The notes below the pieces were generated by a model. The model saw only the letters and a program-made list of their open reading frames with translations, searched no databases and was not told the DNA's origin. Positions 15,322-22,805 of a stretch of DNA of 22,805 nt are shown piece by piece. Positions within the stretch are counted from its first letter, which is position 1; every line of letters starts with the position of its first letter. The translations under genes were made by a program, and so were the position numbers. Source of the stretch: JAENVT01 sp031412355 (GTDB taxonomy: Bacteria > Actinomycetota > Acidimicrobiia > Acidimicrobiales > Ilumatobacteraceae); the NCBI GenBank assembly GCA_031412355.1, contig JANOCR010000052.1:1-22805 (forward strand), written 5' to 3'.

Positions 15322-17157
15322 CTAGCAATCACCGGGCGGTTGGGGCCTCACCAGGTACCCGTCGACACCGACCGGTACCTCGATCACTGCGGCCGGCAAA
15401 CGCAAGTCGCTGTACTGCTGCAACAGCGGCGCTGCGTCGGGCGGCAGGTCGGGCATGAACGTCAGCAGCGTATGGCCCCAACGGGCGAACAGCAGGTCTC
15501 GCAGATCGGCACGCCCGGCCGCGCACAGCACCTGCAGCAGATCCGCCTGAAGTCGATCGGATCGTTGCACTTCCTGAGGGCTGCGAATGTCGAACGACGC
15601 CCTCACGGTCGCGCCGGGCAAGGCTGTGAACGCGGCGATCACGGGCTCGCTGGCGACGTACCACAACGTCGAGTCCGCCTGCTCGTCGACTACGCGGAAA
15701 GGCATCACGCCGGCGATTCCCCACGGACCGACGCCCGCGTCGGCACGATCCTGCTTCTCGAGTTCCAACGCCAAGCCGAATGCCACGGACCCGAGCGCGA
15801 CGGGATCTACTTCGTTGATCTGATACCGGGTCGCCGGATCGAGGGAGGTTGCCAGTTGGGTGGACAATGCCCTGGTCATGGCACTGTCGCGGGGGTAGGG
15901 CACCTCGGCCGTCGCTGCTCGGGAAAGACCGAAGCCCGTTGCCACGCACGCGCATACTGCGGCAACACCGGCGGCGATCAGCGTTGGGCGATCGGGGCGC
16001 GAGGCGCTGGGCTCGGCCGCTTCGCGCGCTCGCCAGGTGAGCCAACACGACCACACGCAGGTTGCTATCCAAAGGGCGACCAGCGGCACCATCCAGCGGA
16101 TCACGTACTCGAAGAAGACGCCGAAGATCCGTGTCGTCGAGAACAGTCCCAACACGGTCGTCGCGGCTAGCACCGCGTACAGCGACAACTCGACACGGTT
16201 GCGGCGTTTCCACGCCCAACGCGCCGACATCGCGACCAGCGCTACGAACAGGACGAAGCCGAGGTAGTTGGGTGAGCTGCGCGGGTCCTTCTGTGCGTCG
16301 ATGATCCATGGTCCGAACAGATTGAAGCGGCCGACCATCGCCTTGATCGCTGCGCGTGTTCCCACGAACGGAGCACCCGGATCGGTGAACTGGTGGTACA
16401 GCTTGCGCAGGTTCCCGGTGCCGGGCTGCATCTGCTCGATCACGGGTGGAAGCCAGGCAACGACCAACGTTGCAGTTGCGATCAGCAGCCACCGAAGTGG
16501 ATGGTGTTGCGCCAGACGGTCGGTCCGCCACCACAACCAGCCCAGCCAAACGACCACCCCGCCCAGTAGCCCGCCGACCAACACGGTGTAGCTGATGTGG
16601 GTCTGCACGCAATGACTTCCGACCGCCACGGCCACCGGCAGCAGTGCCAGATGCTCGCAGACCAGGCCCCACGCCAGCAGCAAAAACAGGGCGAAGGCGA
16701 ACACAGGGACCCACACGTTCCATGGCTCCAGAAAGAACCGCGGTGCCAGCGCGACGGCAGATCCGGTCAGGCTCAGCGCTGTCAGCACCGATATCGACGC
16801 GCCACCGACACGCTTGGCAACCATCACCGCGCCCGCGATGGCCGCGAGGTGAAACACGTTGACAGCGGCGACGAGTGCGAACGCCGTCGAACCGAACATC
16901 TTGTAGAAGGGATACAGCAGGTAGGCCATGCTCGGGCCTGGAGTCGAGCCGAGATCCTGCACGCGGGCCGCGACGCCGATCAGCGGTGGATGCTGTGGAA
17001 TGGCCCGGACCAGAAACTCGGTGTGCGAGAAGTCGCCCGTGAGATACCACGTCGCGCCGGCAACGCTGCCCAAGGTGACGCACAGGATCAGTGCTACGGG
17101 CACGACGGCCAGAATCGGGTGCTTTCGGATCGCTTCGACGACTGCAGGTGGGGTCAC
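15322..17157 (-). CDS. Large GT-C-like membrane protein, probable glycosyltransferase
   Basis: A 611-residue polytopic protein. After a first helix (about 14-36) comes YLTGDFSHTEFL at 38-49, then IPQHPPLIGVAARVQDLG at 53-70 and STPGPSMAYLLYPFYKMFGS at 71-90. This layout, an acidic motif in the first outer loop followed by H-P-P/L and PGP elements, resembles GT39/ArnT-type GT-C transferases but is not a clear member of a named family. RFFLEPWNVWVPVFAF and SHCVQTHISY follow near 138-155 and 184-193. About ten helices reach roughly residue 415; the last 195 residues look soluble and extracytoplasmic. The GTG start at 17157 overlaps the stop of the small SGNH-like gene upstream (GTGA), so the two form an operon. 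The sugar and acceptor are unknown. Confidence 0.65.
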   Translation of the reverse strand: MTPPAVVEAIRKHPILAVVPVALILCVTLGSVAGATWYLTGDFSHTEFLVRAIPQHPPLIGVAARVQDLGSTPGPSMAYLLYPFYKMFGSTAFALVAAVNVFHLAAIAGAVMVAKRVGGASISVLTALSLTGSAVALAPRFFLEPWNVWVPVFAFALFLLLAWGLVCEHLALLPVAVAVGSHCVQTHISYTVLVGGLLGGVVVWLGWLWWRTDRLAQHHPLRWLLIATATLVVAWLPPVIEQMQPGTGNLRKLYHQFTDPGAPFVGTRAAIKAMVGRFNLFGPWIIDAQKDPRSSPNYLGFVLFVALVAMSARWAWKRRNRVELSLYAVLAATTVLGLFSTTRIFGVFFEYVIRWMVPLVALWIATCVWSCWLTWRAREAAEPSASRPDRPTLIAAGVAAVCACVATGFGLSRAATAEVPYPRDSAMTRALSTQLATSLDPATRYQINEVDPVALGSVAFGLALELEKQDRADAGVGPWGIAGVMPFRVVDEQADSTLWYVASEPVIAAFTALPGATVRASFDIRSPQEVQRSDRLQADLLQVLCAAGRADLRDLLFARWGHTLLTFMPDLPPDAAPLLQQYSDLRLPAAVIEVPVGVDGYLVRPQPPGDC

Positions 17158-17768
17158 GGCAGCTCGGCGACGATCATCCGGGCTATCCGGTCACCGCCTT
17201 CCGGTGTCAGGCCACCGTCGGCCGTTCGAACCGCGATCGTGCCGTCGATGGTGCATGCCTCCCACCACTGACACGGCATCGAGGTTGCTGCCAGTTCACC
17301 ACCGATTAACCGCGTCGGGTCGATCACAGTTGCGCCGGAGTCGGTCGTCGCGCTCTCGAACCCGCTTCGCCCGGGTTGGGCCACGATCAAGACGGTGTGG
17401 CCGCGCGCCGCGCGCACCGCCTCGGTCAGCGCGTTCGCATCGCAACCGGTGGTGTCCGAGAACGACAGCACGAACGCGGCGGGATCGAACTCCTCGACGG
17501 CGCGACTGACCGCGTCGGCCGCGTCGCACCACGACGTTGCGCCCTCGTTCCATCGCAGACTGCGCCCGTCCTCGTGAATGCGATGGGTCACCGGTAGCTC
17601 CGTCGAGGTGAGGAACCCGTCGCTGATCAGCACCACGTCGATGCGCTCGTCGTGTCCAGCGATCGTCGGCCACTGCCACCACACGACGGCTGCGCCGACT
17701 ACCAATATCGACACGAGCTTCGCCGGTGAGCCGAGAGACTCTTGGACCCAACGCAGCGCACGACTCAC
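17154..17768 (-). CDS. Small membrane-anchored SGNH-like protein, probably catalytically degenerate
   Basis: A 204-residue protein with one N-terminal helix (about 17-33, KLVSILVVGAAVVWW) and an exported domain. The domain resembles SGNH/GDSL hydrolases: IDVVLISDGFLTST occupies block I, AAFVLSFSDTTGCDA block III and TADGGLTPEGGDRIARM block V. Key residues are altered: SDGF replaces GDS, and the DxxH His is missing from DGGLTPEG. An inactive or ligand-binding role is therefore likely. GTG 17768 is chosen because a -10-like box precedes it; ATG 17804 would add 12 residues and also fits, ending 2 bases from the divergent start. The open frame up to 18194 is a shadow. It overlaps the next gene by 4 bases, so it probably works with that membrane protein. 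Confidence 0.68.
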   Translation of the reverse strand: MSRALRWVQESLGSPAKLVSILVVGAAVVWWQWPTIAGHDERIDVVLISDGFLTSTELPVTHRIHEDGRSLRWNEGATSWCDAADAVSRAVEEFDPAAFVLSFSDTTGCDANALTEAVRAARGHTVLIVAQPGRSGFESATTDSGATVIDPTRLIGGELAATSMPCQWWEACTIDGTIAVRTADGGLTPEGGDRIARMIVAELP

Positions 17769-17777
17769 CAGGTCGTG

Positions 17778-17783
17778 AGGGTA
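17778..17783 (-). promoter_or_regulatory. Candidate -10 box of a leaderless promoter for the small SGNH-like gene
   Basis: Minus-strand TACCCT fits TAnnnT and ends 9 bases before GTG 17768. It faces the plus-strand box at 17793-17798, making a divergent promoter of under 30 bases. If ATG 17804 were the true start this box would be internal to the gene. Confidence 0.32.
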
Positions 17784-17792
17784 GCAGGCGAC

Positions 17793-17798
17793 TATGGT
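17793..17798 (+). promoter_or_regulatory. Candidate -10 box of a leaderless promoter for the fused membrane glycosyltransferase
   Basis: TATGGT fits TAnnnT and is followed by 8 bases and GTG 17807. It supports GTG 17807 over the further upstream in-frame start at 17726, which would overlap the minus-strand gene. No good -35 is visible. Confidence 0.42.
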
Positions 17799-17806
17799 CG
17801 GCATCC

Positions 17807-20800
17807 GTGGGAGACTGGTCTGCGAAGCGGTGGCCGTTGCGCGCAGGCGTGATCGTCGCACTCGCCGCAGTGGCACTGCTGATGCAGCGTGCTGCGATTT
17901 CAGGCGACCGATTGGCTGCCGGTTCGCAAGGCGCGGTGCTCGCCCGGCTCGACCTGTTCGTACCTTTGCTGATCGCCCTGGTCGCCTTCGTCGCAGCCCG
18001 CGCCCGTCTCGCCGGACGCACCACCGGTGGCCTGGGGCTGAAGTGGATTCCCGCGACGTATGTCGGATGGGCACTGACCATCCTGTTCGCCAAGGCGGCG
18101 CTGCACGTGCAGGCCTCGCCGCGGCGACTGCTGACGACGCTGATCTTCTTCCGGGGTACCGGGGCTTCACTGCCGGGATTGGGCGCAGGGCCATTGTTGC
18201 TGACCCTGGTCCTCACCGTCATGGGAATGCCCGTGCTCGTGGCTTTGTGCAGCGTCAATCGCACGCGCCGATGGATCGTCCCGACGTGCCTCGTTGTTGT
18301 GGCCCTGTTGTACCGGGCCATATGCACAGGCACCGGCCGCACCGGGTTGTTCGGCCCGCTGAGCTGGTTGCCGAACCACCTCGACCTTGTCGGTGTCGGC
18401 TTGGCCGTGGCCCTCGTCGATGCCTCGATCGGCGATGTGCAGCTACGCCGTCGCCTGCGGGTGGGCGGGCTCGGTGTTGCGGCTGGCTCATTCCTGCTCA
18501 CCGCCTTCGCCCTCGGTCTGCCGAGGTCACCACTGATCCAATCGTCTGTCGACGTCCACCTCTACGCGTTGGCCGCTGCGGTCTTCGCCGCGGGCCTGCT
18601 GTTCGGGTGTTGTCTCATTCCTCCGGCGTTCAGTCGCAGGGGTGCTCCTAGATTGTCGACGGTCGTGGCAGTCATGGCGCCGGGTGTGCTGTTGGCCGGC
18701 GAGCCCGCTTTCACGCTGGTCGCTCGTCAGTACCACGAGCGGGTGGTCGAGTTCGACGGCGCGGTGTTCCTGCACGGAGACGTCGTCGCTCCGTTCATCT
18801 GGTCGCTGTTGATCTCCGGCGCGTTCGGCGTCGTTATCGTCGCAACGGTCGGGGCTGTTGACCTCGTGCGGCACGGCGAGTGGCGCGCGATCGCCAGGTC
18901 GCGGATGGCGCTGCCGACCGTGGTCGCCGCAGGATTCTTCGTTCGGGTCATCACCCTGTTGACGGTGTTGCCCGAGCGCACGGACAACGGCGACCCGCTC
19001 TTTTACCACACGACCGCCAACCTGCTCGCCCGCGGGCGCGGCTTCCTGGAGCCGTTGCGGTGGAGAGATTTCGAGGGCATGAGGCCGAGTGCGTTTCACG
19101 GACCGCTGTATCCCGTCGTGCTGTCGATCAGCTCGCGATTCGGCGGCACTGGTTACTTCGACCACAAGATGATGTCGATCGTGATCGGCACGGCAGTGGT
19201 GGTGGCCGCAGGGGTGTTGGGCAAGCGGTTGGGCGGTGCGGTCGTCGGGCTGGCGGCGGCGGCATTCGCTGCGGTGTATCCCAACCTCTGGCAGATCGAC
19301 AGCCTGCTCTACCCCGAGGGTTTGATGGCTCTTCTCGTCACGGTGACGATGATCCTGGCCTACCGCTGGCGAGATCGACCGCGGTTTGCGACGGCTGCGC
19401 TGTTCGGAGCCGTGATCGCGCTGGCGGCCCTGGCACGAGGCGAAGGGATCCTGCTGCTCCCGCTGCTGGCCGTTCCCTGGATCATGCTCACGCGGACGCT
19501 GGCGCGGTCCGTGCGTGCGCGACACCTTGCCGTGACCGTCGTGGCGTGCGTTGCCGTGTTGGCACCGTGGATGATCCGCAACGCGACGACGTTCGAGCGA
19601 TTCGTACCACTGTCGACCAATGGCAACGAAGTGATGGTCTACGCCAACTGCGCGTCGGTGTACGACGGACCGTTCGTCGGTTATTGGGACTACCAGTGTC
19701 AACAGCGTGTCCGCGATGAGTTGGGTGAGCCGGTTGGCGACGAATCGCAGACCGCGTTGTATTGGCGGTCGCTCGGCTTCGACTACGCACGCGACCACCT
19801 CGGTGAGTTGCCGCGGGTGATGACGCTGCGCGTACTGCGCCAATGGGAGCTTTTCCGCCCGCTGCAGAACGTCAACCTGGGTGGCATCGAGGGCCGCAAT
19901 CGCGATGCAAGCACGATGGGCCTGATGATGTTTTACGGCCTGGCCGGGCTGTCGGTGGTGGGCGCGGTGTCGATGCGCCGGAATCGCATACCACTTCTGC
20001 CACTGGGGGTGCAGTTCCTCAGCGTCACCATCACTTCGGCATACACCTACGGCAGCGTGCGGTTCCGCGCCCCTGCGGAACCTGCGCTGTGTGTTCTCGG
20101 TGCCGTCGGGTTGGTGCCAGTGGTGGCGTTGGCCCGCCGGTGGCTTGCCCGAGGTCCGGGCGACGCCGACGAGGAAGCCGACGATGCTCCCTTCGTACTG
20201 GGTGGAAGGGGCGGATTGCGTCCCCGTGTGGCGGGCGCGTGGCATCGGGCGGGCTGTGCGACGTGGGCGGCGATCGGTGCAGTGCTAGTGCTCATCGCGC
20301 TTCCGCTGCGCGGGTTGTACCACACCACAGGCGGGACCATGGAGGAAGCCTTCATGATGGTGTTCCCCGAGCGGATGCTGAAGGGAGATCTTCCCAACCG
20401 CGACTTCCTGCACCTCTACGGCCCGGGCGCCCTGCAGGTATTGGCCGGGTGGTACAAGGTCGTGGGGATATCACTTGAGTCCGAGCGCACGTTCGGGCTC
20501 ATCCAACACCTCGGGATCATCTTCGCCCTGTTCGTATTGGCCAGACCATGGGGCCGAATCGCGGCAGCCGCCGTTGCCGGGTTGTCGGTCTTCTACGTGT
20601 TGACGCCGATCGGTCTGACCGCGATGGCCTGGAACGGGGGTCTCGCCCTGTGCTTGTGGAGCATCGTGTTCGCCTTGCGCGCGCGCGTCGTCACCGACCC
20701 GCGTTGGTCGCTGCTCGCCGCCGGTGTGCTTGCCGGGTTGGCGCTGACCTATCGGCCCGATCTGGCACTGGCACTGGGGCTTGTCTACGGCTGGTACCTG

Positions 20801-21862
20801 TGGCGAAACCCTCGATGGCGAACCGTACTGATCGGCGCCTTCGTCGGCATGATCCCGATGTGGGTGCACGTCGCGCTCGTCGGGCCGAGCCCGGCGATTC
20901 GCGGCATGGTCACCGATCCTGTGTTCAAGTTGCGCGCAGGACGCGAACTGCCGCGGCCGCCGTCGTGGACCCATCTCGACGGATCGCTGCAGGCGATCGC
21001 TGAGCTGGTTCCACCGTGGTGGAAGGTGCCCGCTCTGCCCGCCGAGAAGGCGTTGTTCCTGTGGTTCTTCGCCATGCTCTTCGTGCCAATGCTCTTGCTA
21101 TGGGTCGCGGCTCGACTGTGGCGTCGGGCGCCATCGCCGCGCGCCGCGACACTGTTGTGTGGTGCCTTGTTCAGCATCGGAGTCGCGCCGCAGGCGTTGC
21201 AGCGGCCGGATTCGACGCATCTGTCGTGGGTCACGTGCATCTCGTTCCCATTGCTGATCCTGGCCGTCGTCGAACACCTCCGCAATCGAGATCCGCGCAC
21301 GACGCAGCGCCAGCGTGTCGCTGCTGGTGCAGCGGTTGCGGTTGCCCTCACGCTGGTCGTCGCGCCACTGTTCACGTTCCGCTACTACCTGCTGCACACG
21401 CGCGTCAGCGCCGGCAACGTGCAGACACCGTTCCCGGTGTCGCGCGATGGTCGTCGTTTCTATCTCGGCGACTTCGGGCCGTACCTCGCCAGTCGCGATG
21501 TGATCGCCGATCTCGACCGGCTTGCACAGCCGGGCGAGCGGTTGCTGGTCGGCCCGACCGACCTGCGGCGCACGTGGTACAGCGACGCCTTCTTCTACTA
21601 CATGTTCCCCGAGCTGACGCCGGCCACGTACTTCATCGAGATGGACCCCGGGCTGGCCAACGCACCCGGATCGCGACTTGCGTCGGAGGTCGCGTCGTCG
21701 GATTGGGTGATCCTCACCAGCTTTTGGGATGGTTGGCGCGAGCCGAACAGCTCGATGGACTTCGGATCGGATCAACCCAACCAGGTGCTACGCGACAACT
21801 TCTGCGAGGTGAGCAGCTACCAGGACGGCCTGGTTCGCCTGTTCCGCCGGTGCGCGCCATGA
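17807..21862 (+). CDS. Three-module membrane protein: acyltransferase-3-like module plus two GT-C glycosyltransferase modules
   Basis: A continuous frame of 1351 residues. Module 1 (about 1-365) is all membrane helices; LSWLPNHLDLVGVGLAVAL at about 186-204 resembles the W-LP-HLDLF-LGM element of acyltransferase-3 proteins, but the catalytic His and WSLxxE are not visible. Module 2 (about 370-785) is GT39-like: NGDPLFYHT near 393, AVYPNLWQIDSLLYPEG near 489-505, a loop with Cys615 and Cys631 around YDGP, and RFRAPAEPA near 755. It is a paralogue of the protein at 4129-5379. Module 3 (about 820-1351) is another GT-C unit, with EEAFMMVFPERMLKGD near 846, RDFLHLYGPG near 865, LTYRPD near 980 and a soluble C-terminal domain from about 1195. 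The longer start at 17726 is rejected. The gene overlaps the following methyltransferase by 4 bases. Confidence 0.7.
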   Translation: MGDWSAKRWPLRAGVIVALAAVALLMQRAAISGDRLAAGSQGAVLARLDLFVPLLIALVAFVAARARLAGRTTGGLGLKWIPATYVGWALTILFAKAALHVQASPRRLLTTLIFFRGTGASLPGLGAGPLLLTLVLTVMGMPVLVALCSVNRTRRWIVPTCLVVVALLYRAICTGTGRTGLFGPLSWLPNHLDLVGVGLAVALVDASIGDVQLRRRLRVGGLGVAAGSFLLTAFALGLPRSPLIQSSVDVHLYALAAAVFAAGLLFGCCLIPPAFSRRGAPRLSTVVAVMAPGVLLAGEPAFTLVARQYHERVVEFDGAVFLHGDVVAPFIWSLLISGAFGVVIVATVGAVDLVRHGEWRAIARSRMALPTVVAAGFFVRVITLLTVLPERTDNGDPLFYHTTANLLARGRGFLEPLRWRDFEGMRPSAFHGPLYPVVLSISSRFGGTGYFDHKMMSIVIGTAVVVAAGVLGKRLGGAVVGLAAAAFAAVYPNLWQIDSLLYPEGLMALLVTVTMILAYRWRDRPRFATAALFGAVIALAALARGEGILLLPLLAVPWIMLTRTLARSVRARHLAVTVVACVAVLAPWMIRNATTFERFVPLSTNGNEVMVYANCASVYDGPFVGYWDYQCQQRVRDELGEPVGDESQTALYWRSLGFDYARDHLGELPRVMTLRVLRQWELFRPLQNVNLGGIEGRNRDASTMGLMMFYGLAGLSVVGAVSMRRNRIPLLPLGVQFLSVTITSAYTYGSVRFRAPAEPALCVLGAVGLVPVVALARRWLARGPGDADEEADDAPFVLGGRGGLRPRVAGAWHRAGCATWAAIGAVLVLIALPLRGLYHTTGGTMEEAFMMVFPERMLKGDLPNRDFLHLYGPGALQVLAGWYKVVGISLESERTFGLIQHLGIIFALFVLARPWGRIAAAAVAGLSVFYVLTPIGLTAMAWNGGLALCLWSIVFALRARVVTDPRWSLLAAGVLAGLALTYRPDLALALGLVYGWYLWRNPRWRTVLIGAFVGMIPMWVHVALVGPSPAIRGMVTDPVFKLRAGRELPRPPSWTHLDGSLQAIAELVPPWWKVPALPAEKALFLWFFAMLFVPMLLLWVAARLWRRAPSPRAATLLCGALFSIGVAPQALQRPDSTHLSWVTCISFPLLILAVVEHLRNRDPRTTQRQRVAAGAAVAVALTLVVAPLFTFRYYLLHTRVSAGNVQTPFPVSRDGRRFYLGDFGPYLASRDVIADLDRLAQPGERLLVGPTDLRRTWYSDAFFYYMFPELTPATYFIEMDPGLANAPGSRLASEVASSDWVILTSFWDGWREPNSSMDFGSDQPNQVLRDNFCEVSSYQDGLVRLFRRCAP

Positions 21863-22653
21863 GTCTCGTGAGGCAGTTTCGTTCCTTTCGGCGACGCCGC
21901 ATCAGCATCCCCGTCGATCACACGTCGCTGGTGCTCGATGTCGGCAGCGGCGACAAGCCGCACTGGCGCGCCGACGTGCTGCTCGACCGCTACCTCGGCG
22001 ACGAGCACGGTGGCCAACGTTCGGGTGCCTCGGCTGCCCGAGTCGACCGCCCGGTGTTCGACGCCGATGCGGCCGACATGCCGTTTGCCGACGGGGTCTT
22101 CGACTACGCGATCTGCTCGCACGTTCTCGAGCACGTCGAGCGCCCTGACGCCGTGATTGCCGAACTCACGCGAGTCGCCACGGCCGGCTACATCGAGGTT
22201 CCCGAGGCGGCGAGCGCCAAGATCGTCGACTTCCCCAGTCACCTGTGGTGGGTGACGCTCGATGACGGGGTCTTGGTGTTCACGGCCAAGTCGGCCGCCT
22301 ATTTCGACGCCGACATCGACCGATACCTCACTACCAGCGGTATGCGCCAGCCACTGGCTGATCTGCTCGACAAGCACTTCGACCATCGGGTCATCGAACT
22401 GCCCTGGACCGGCACTGTTGCCTGTCGGGTCGAGGGCTCGCCTTCCCCCGAATTGATCGCCGCGGCTCACAGCACTGCGGCTCACCATCGCGGTGGCGAG
22501 GCGGTCGTCGCTCGAATGCTGACGGCGGTGCTGACCCTGCCGCTGCGGCGTCGCGCCCACCGCGACCCGATCGTCTTCGACGACATCGTCCGCCCCGAAC
22601 TGCGCACCGGTCGCAGCGAGGCCCTGACCGCCAAGATCTACCGCACGCCCTGA
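21859..22653 (+). CDS. Class I SAM-dependent methyltransferase of surface-polysaccharide loci
   Basis: A 264-residue cytoplasmic methyltransferase. Motif I is LVLDVGSGDKPHWRADVLLD at 24-43, a form (VGSGxxPxxxADVLxDxY) often met in O-antigen and capsule gene clusters. DADAADMPFADGVFDYAICS lies at 68-87, followed by HVLEHVERPDAVIAELTRV at 88-106. IEVPEA, PSHLWWVT and a basic RRRAHRD segment occur later. The open frame extends far upstream in the shadow of the preceding gene; ATG 21859, overlapping the stop of the fused glycosyltransferase (ATGA), is the natural start. The substrate is unknown; a sugar residue or lipid-linked glycan made by the coupled membrane enzyme is the likeliest guess. Confidence 0.82.
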   Translation: MSLVRQFRSFRRRRISIPVDHTSLVLDVGSGDKPHWRADVLLDRYLGDEHGGQRSGASAARVDRPVFDADAADMPFADGVFDYAICSHVLEHVERPDAVIAELTRVATAGYIEVPEAASAKIVDFPSHLWWVTLDDGVLVFTAKSAAYFDADIDRYLTTSGMRQPLADLLDKHFDHRVIELPWTGTVACRVEGSPSPELIAAAHSTAAHHRGGEAVVARMLTAVLTLPLRRRAHRDPIVFDDIVRPELRTGRSEALTAKIYRTP

Positions 22654-22805
22654 CCAGCCACCCCTGCCCTTCCAGCCCCCCCCGCAGCCGCCCTTCCACC
22701 CGAACTCCACTCGTTTACGCGACACAATCCCCGACCCACCGCGGATTGGCTCGCGCAAATGGTCAGAAGTTGCGGTTGCTGGGGAGGGGCGGTTGAATCC
22801 GGCGC
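22654..22805. other. Pyrimidine-rich stretch after the last gene, no supported gene
   Basis: These 152 bases start with a C-rich tract on the + strand, including a run of eight C within 22674-22682. No clean hairpin followed by T residues was found. A short frame from ATG 22754 is open to the window edge but is too short to call. Confidence 0.4.

Noticed and set aside
15300..15335. Possible bidirectional terminator between the converging genes
   Set aside because: Only 9 bases separate the stop codons and no stable hairpin with a T tract was found.
15329..17083. Second minus-strand frame of 584 codons within the GT-C-like gene
   Set aside because: Arg/Ala/Gly-rich with no motifs; the alternative frame (15322-17157) has clear membrane helices and couples to the upstream gene by a 4-base overlap.
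18527..20245. Long minus-strand open frame (572 codons) opposite the fused glycosyltransferase
   Set aside because: Composition is rich in His, Arg, Gln and Asp with no domain motifs or membrane pattern; it is the antisense shadow of a strongly coding GC-rich gene.
22654..22805. Possible terminator or start of another gene after the last methyltransferase
   Set aside because: The C-rich tract pairs only imperfectly with the G-rich stretch near 22781-22795, and no open frame of useful length can be supported before the window ends.
1..22805. CRISPR arrays, tRNA genes, insertion sequences or phage attachment sites
   Set aside because: No regularly spaced direct repeats, tRNA-like cloverleaf sequences, transposase or integrase frames were recognised by eye on either strand.

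Overview
The window looks like chromosomal DNA from a high-GC actinobacterium. Proteins are rich in Ala, Val, Arg and Asp, GTG starts are frequent, and genes are packed with 4-base overlaps. An AftD-type arabinofuranosyltransferase homologue, the style of the GT-C membrane glycosyltransferases, and several starts sitting directly behind TAnnnT -10 boxes fit an Acidimicrobiia-like lineage (Ilumatobacter and relatives). This placement is inference; no rRNA or marker gene is present.

Region 1 (1-4156, + strand) is the distal part of a dipeptide/oligopeptide ABC importer operon: the last codons of a probable substrate-binding protein, two inner-membrane permeases (DppB- and DppC-like) and two ATPases (DppD- and DppF-like). 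The genes are tightly coupled, and both ATPases keep the C-terminal four-cysteine motif of this family.

Region 2 (4129-6335) holds a minus-strand GT39-like membrane glycosyltransferase, whose 3' end overlaps the dppF-like gene tail to tail. Next to it is a divergently transcribed AlkA-like DNA-3-methyladenine glycosylase. The short space between their starts carries two opposed candidate -10 boxes.

Region 3 (6388-15312, + strand) is one tightly packed envelope-glycan operon: a PIG-V-like mannosyltransferase, a 1392-residue AftD/DUF3367-like arabinofuranosyltransferase with two discoidin-like modules, a DPM1-like GT2 enzyme, a class I methyltransferase, and an OafA-type acyltransferase fused to a periplasmic SGNH domain. 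A plausible division of labour is that GT2 makes a polyprenyl-phosphate sugar donor, the GT-C enzymes transfer sugars outside the membrane, and the acyltransferase and methyltransferase decorate the product.

Region 4 (15322-22653) holds a minus-strand pair (a small SGNH-like protein without a recognisable catalytic Ser or His, then a large GT-C-like membrane protein). Divergent from it is a plus-strand pair: a 1351-residue protein that appears to join a degenerate acyltransferase-3-like module to two GT-C modules, and a methyltransferase. The last 152 bases hold no gene that can be supported.

No tRNA, rRNA, CRISPR array, insertion sequence, integrase or phage gene was seen. The most interesting content is the envelope-glycan locus with its three-module fusion and SGNH pseudoenzyme, and the recurring leaderless-type promoters that settle several ambiguous starts.
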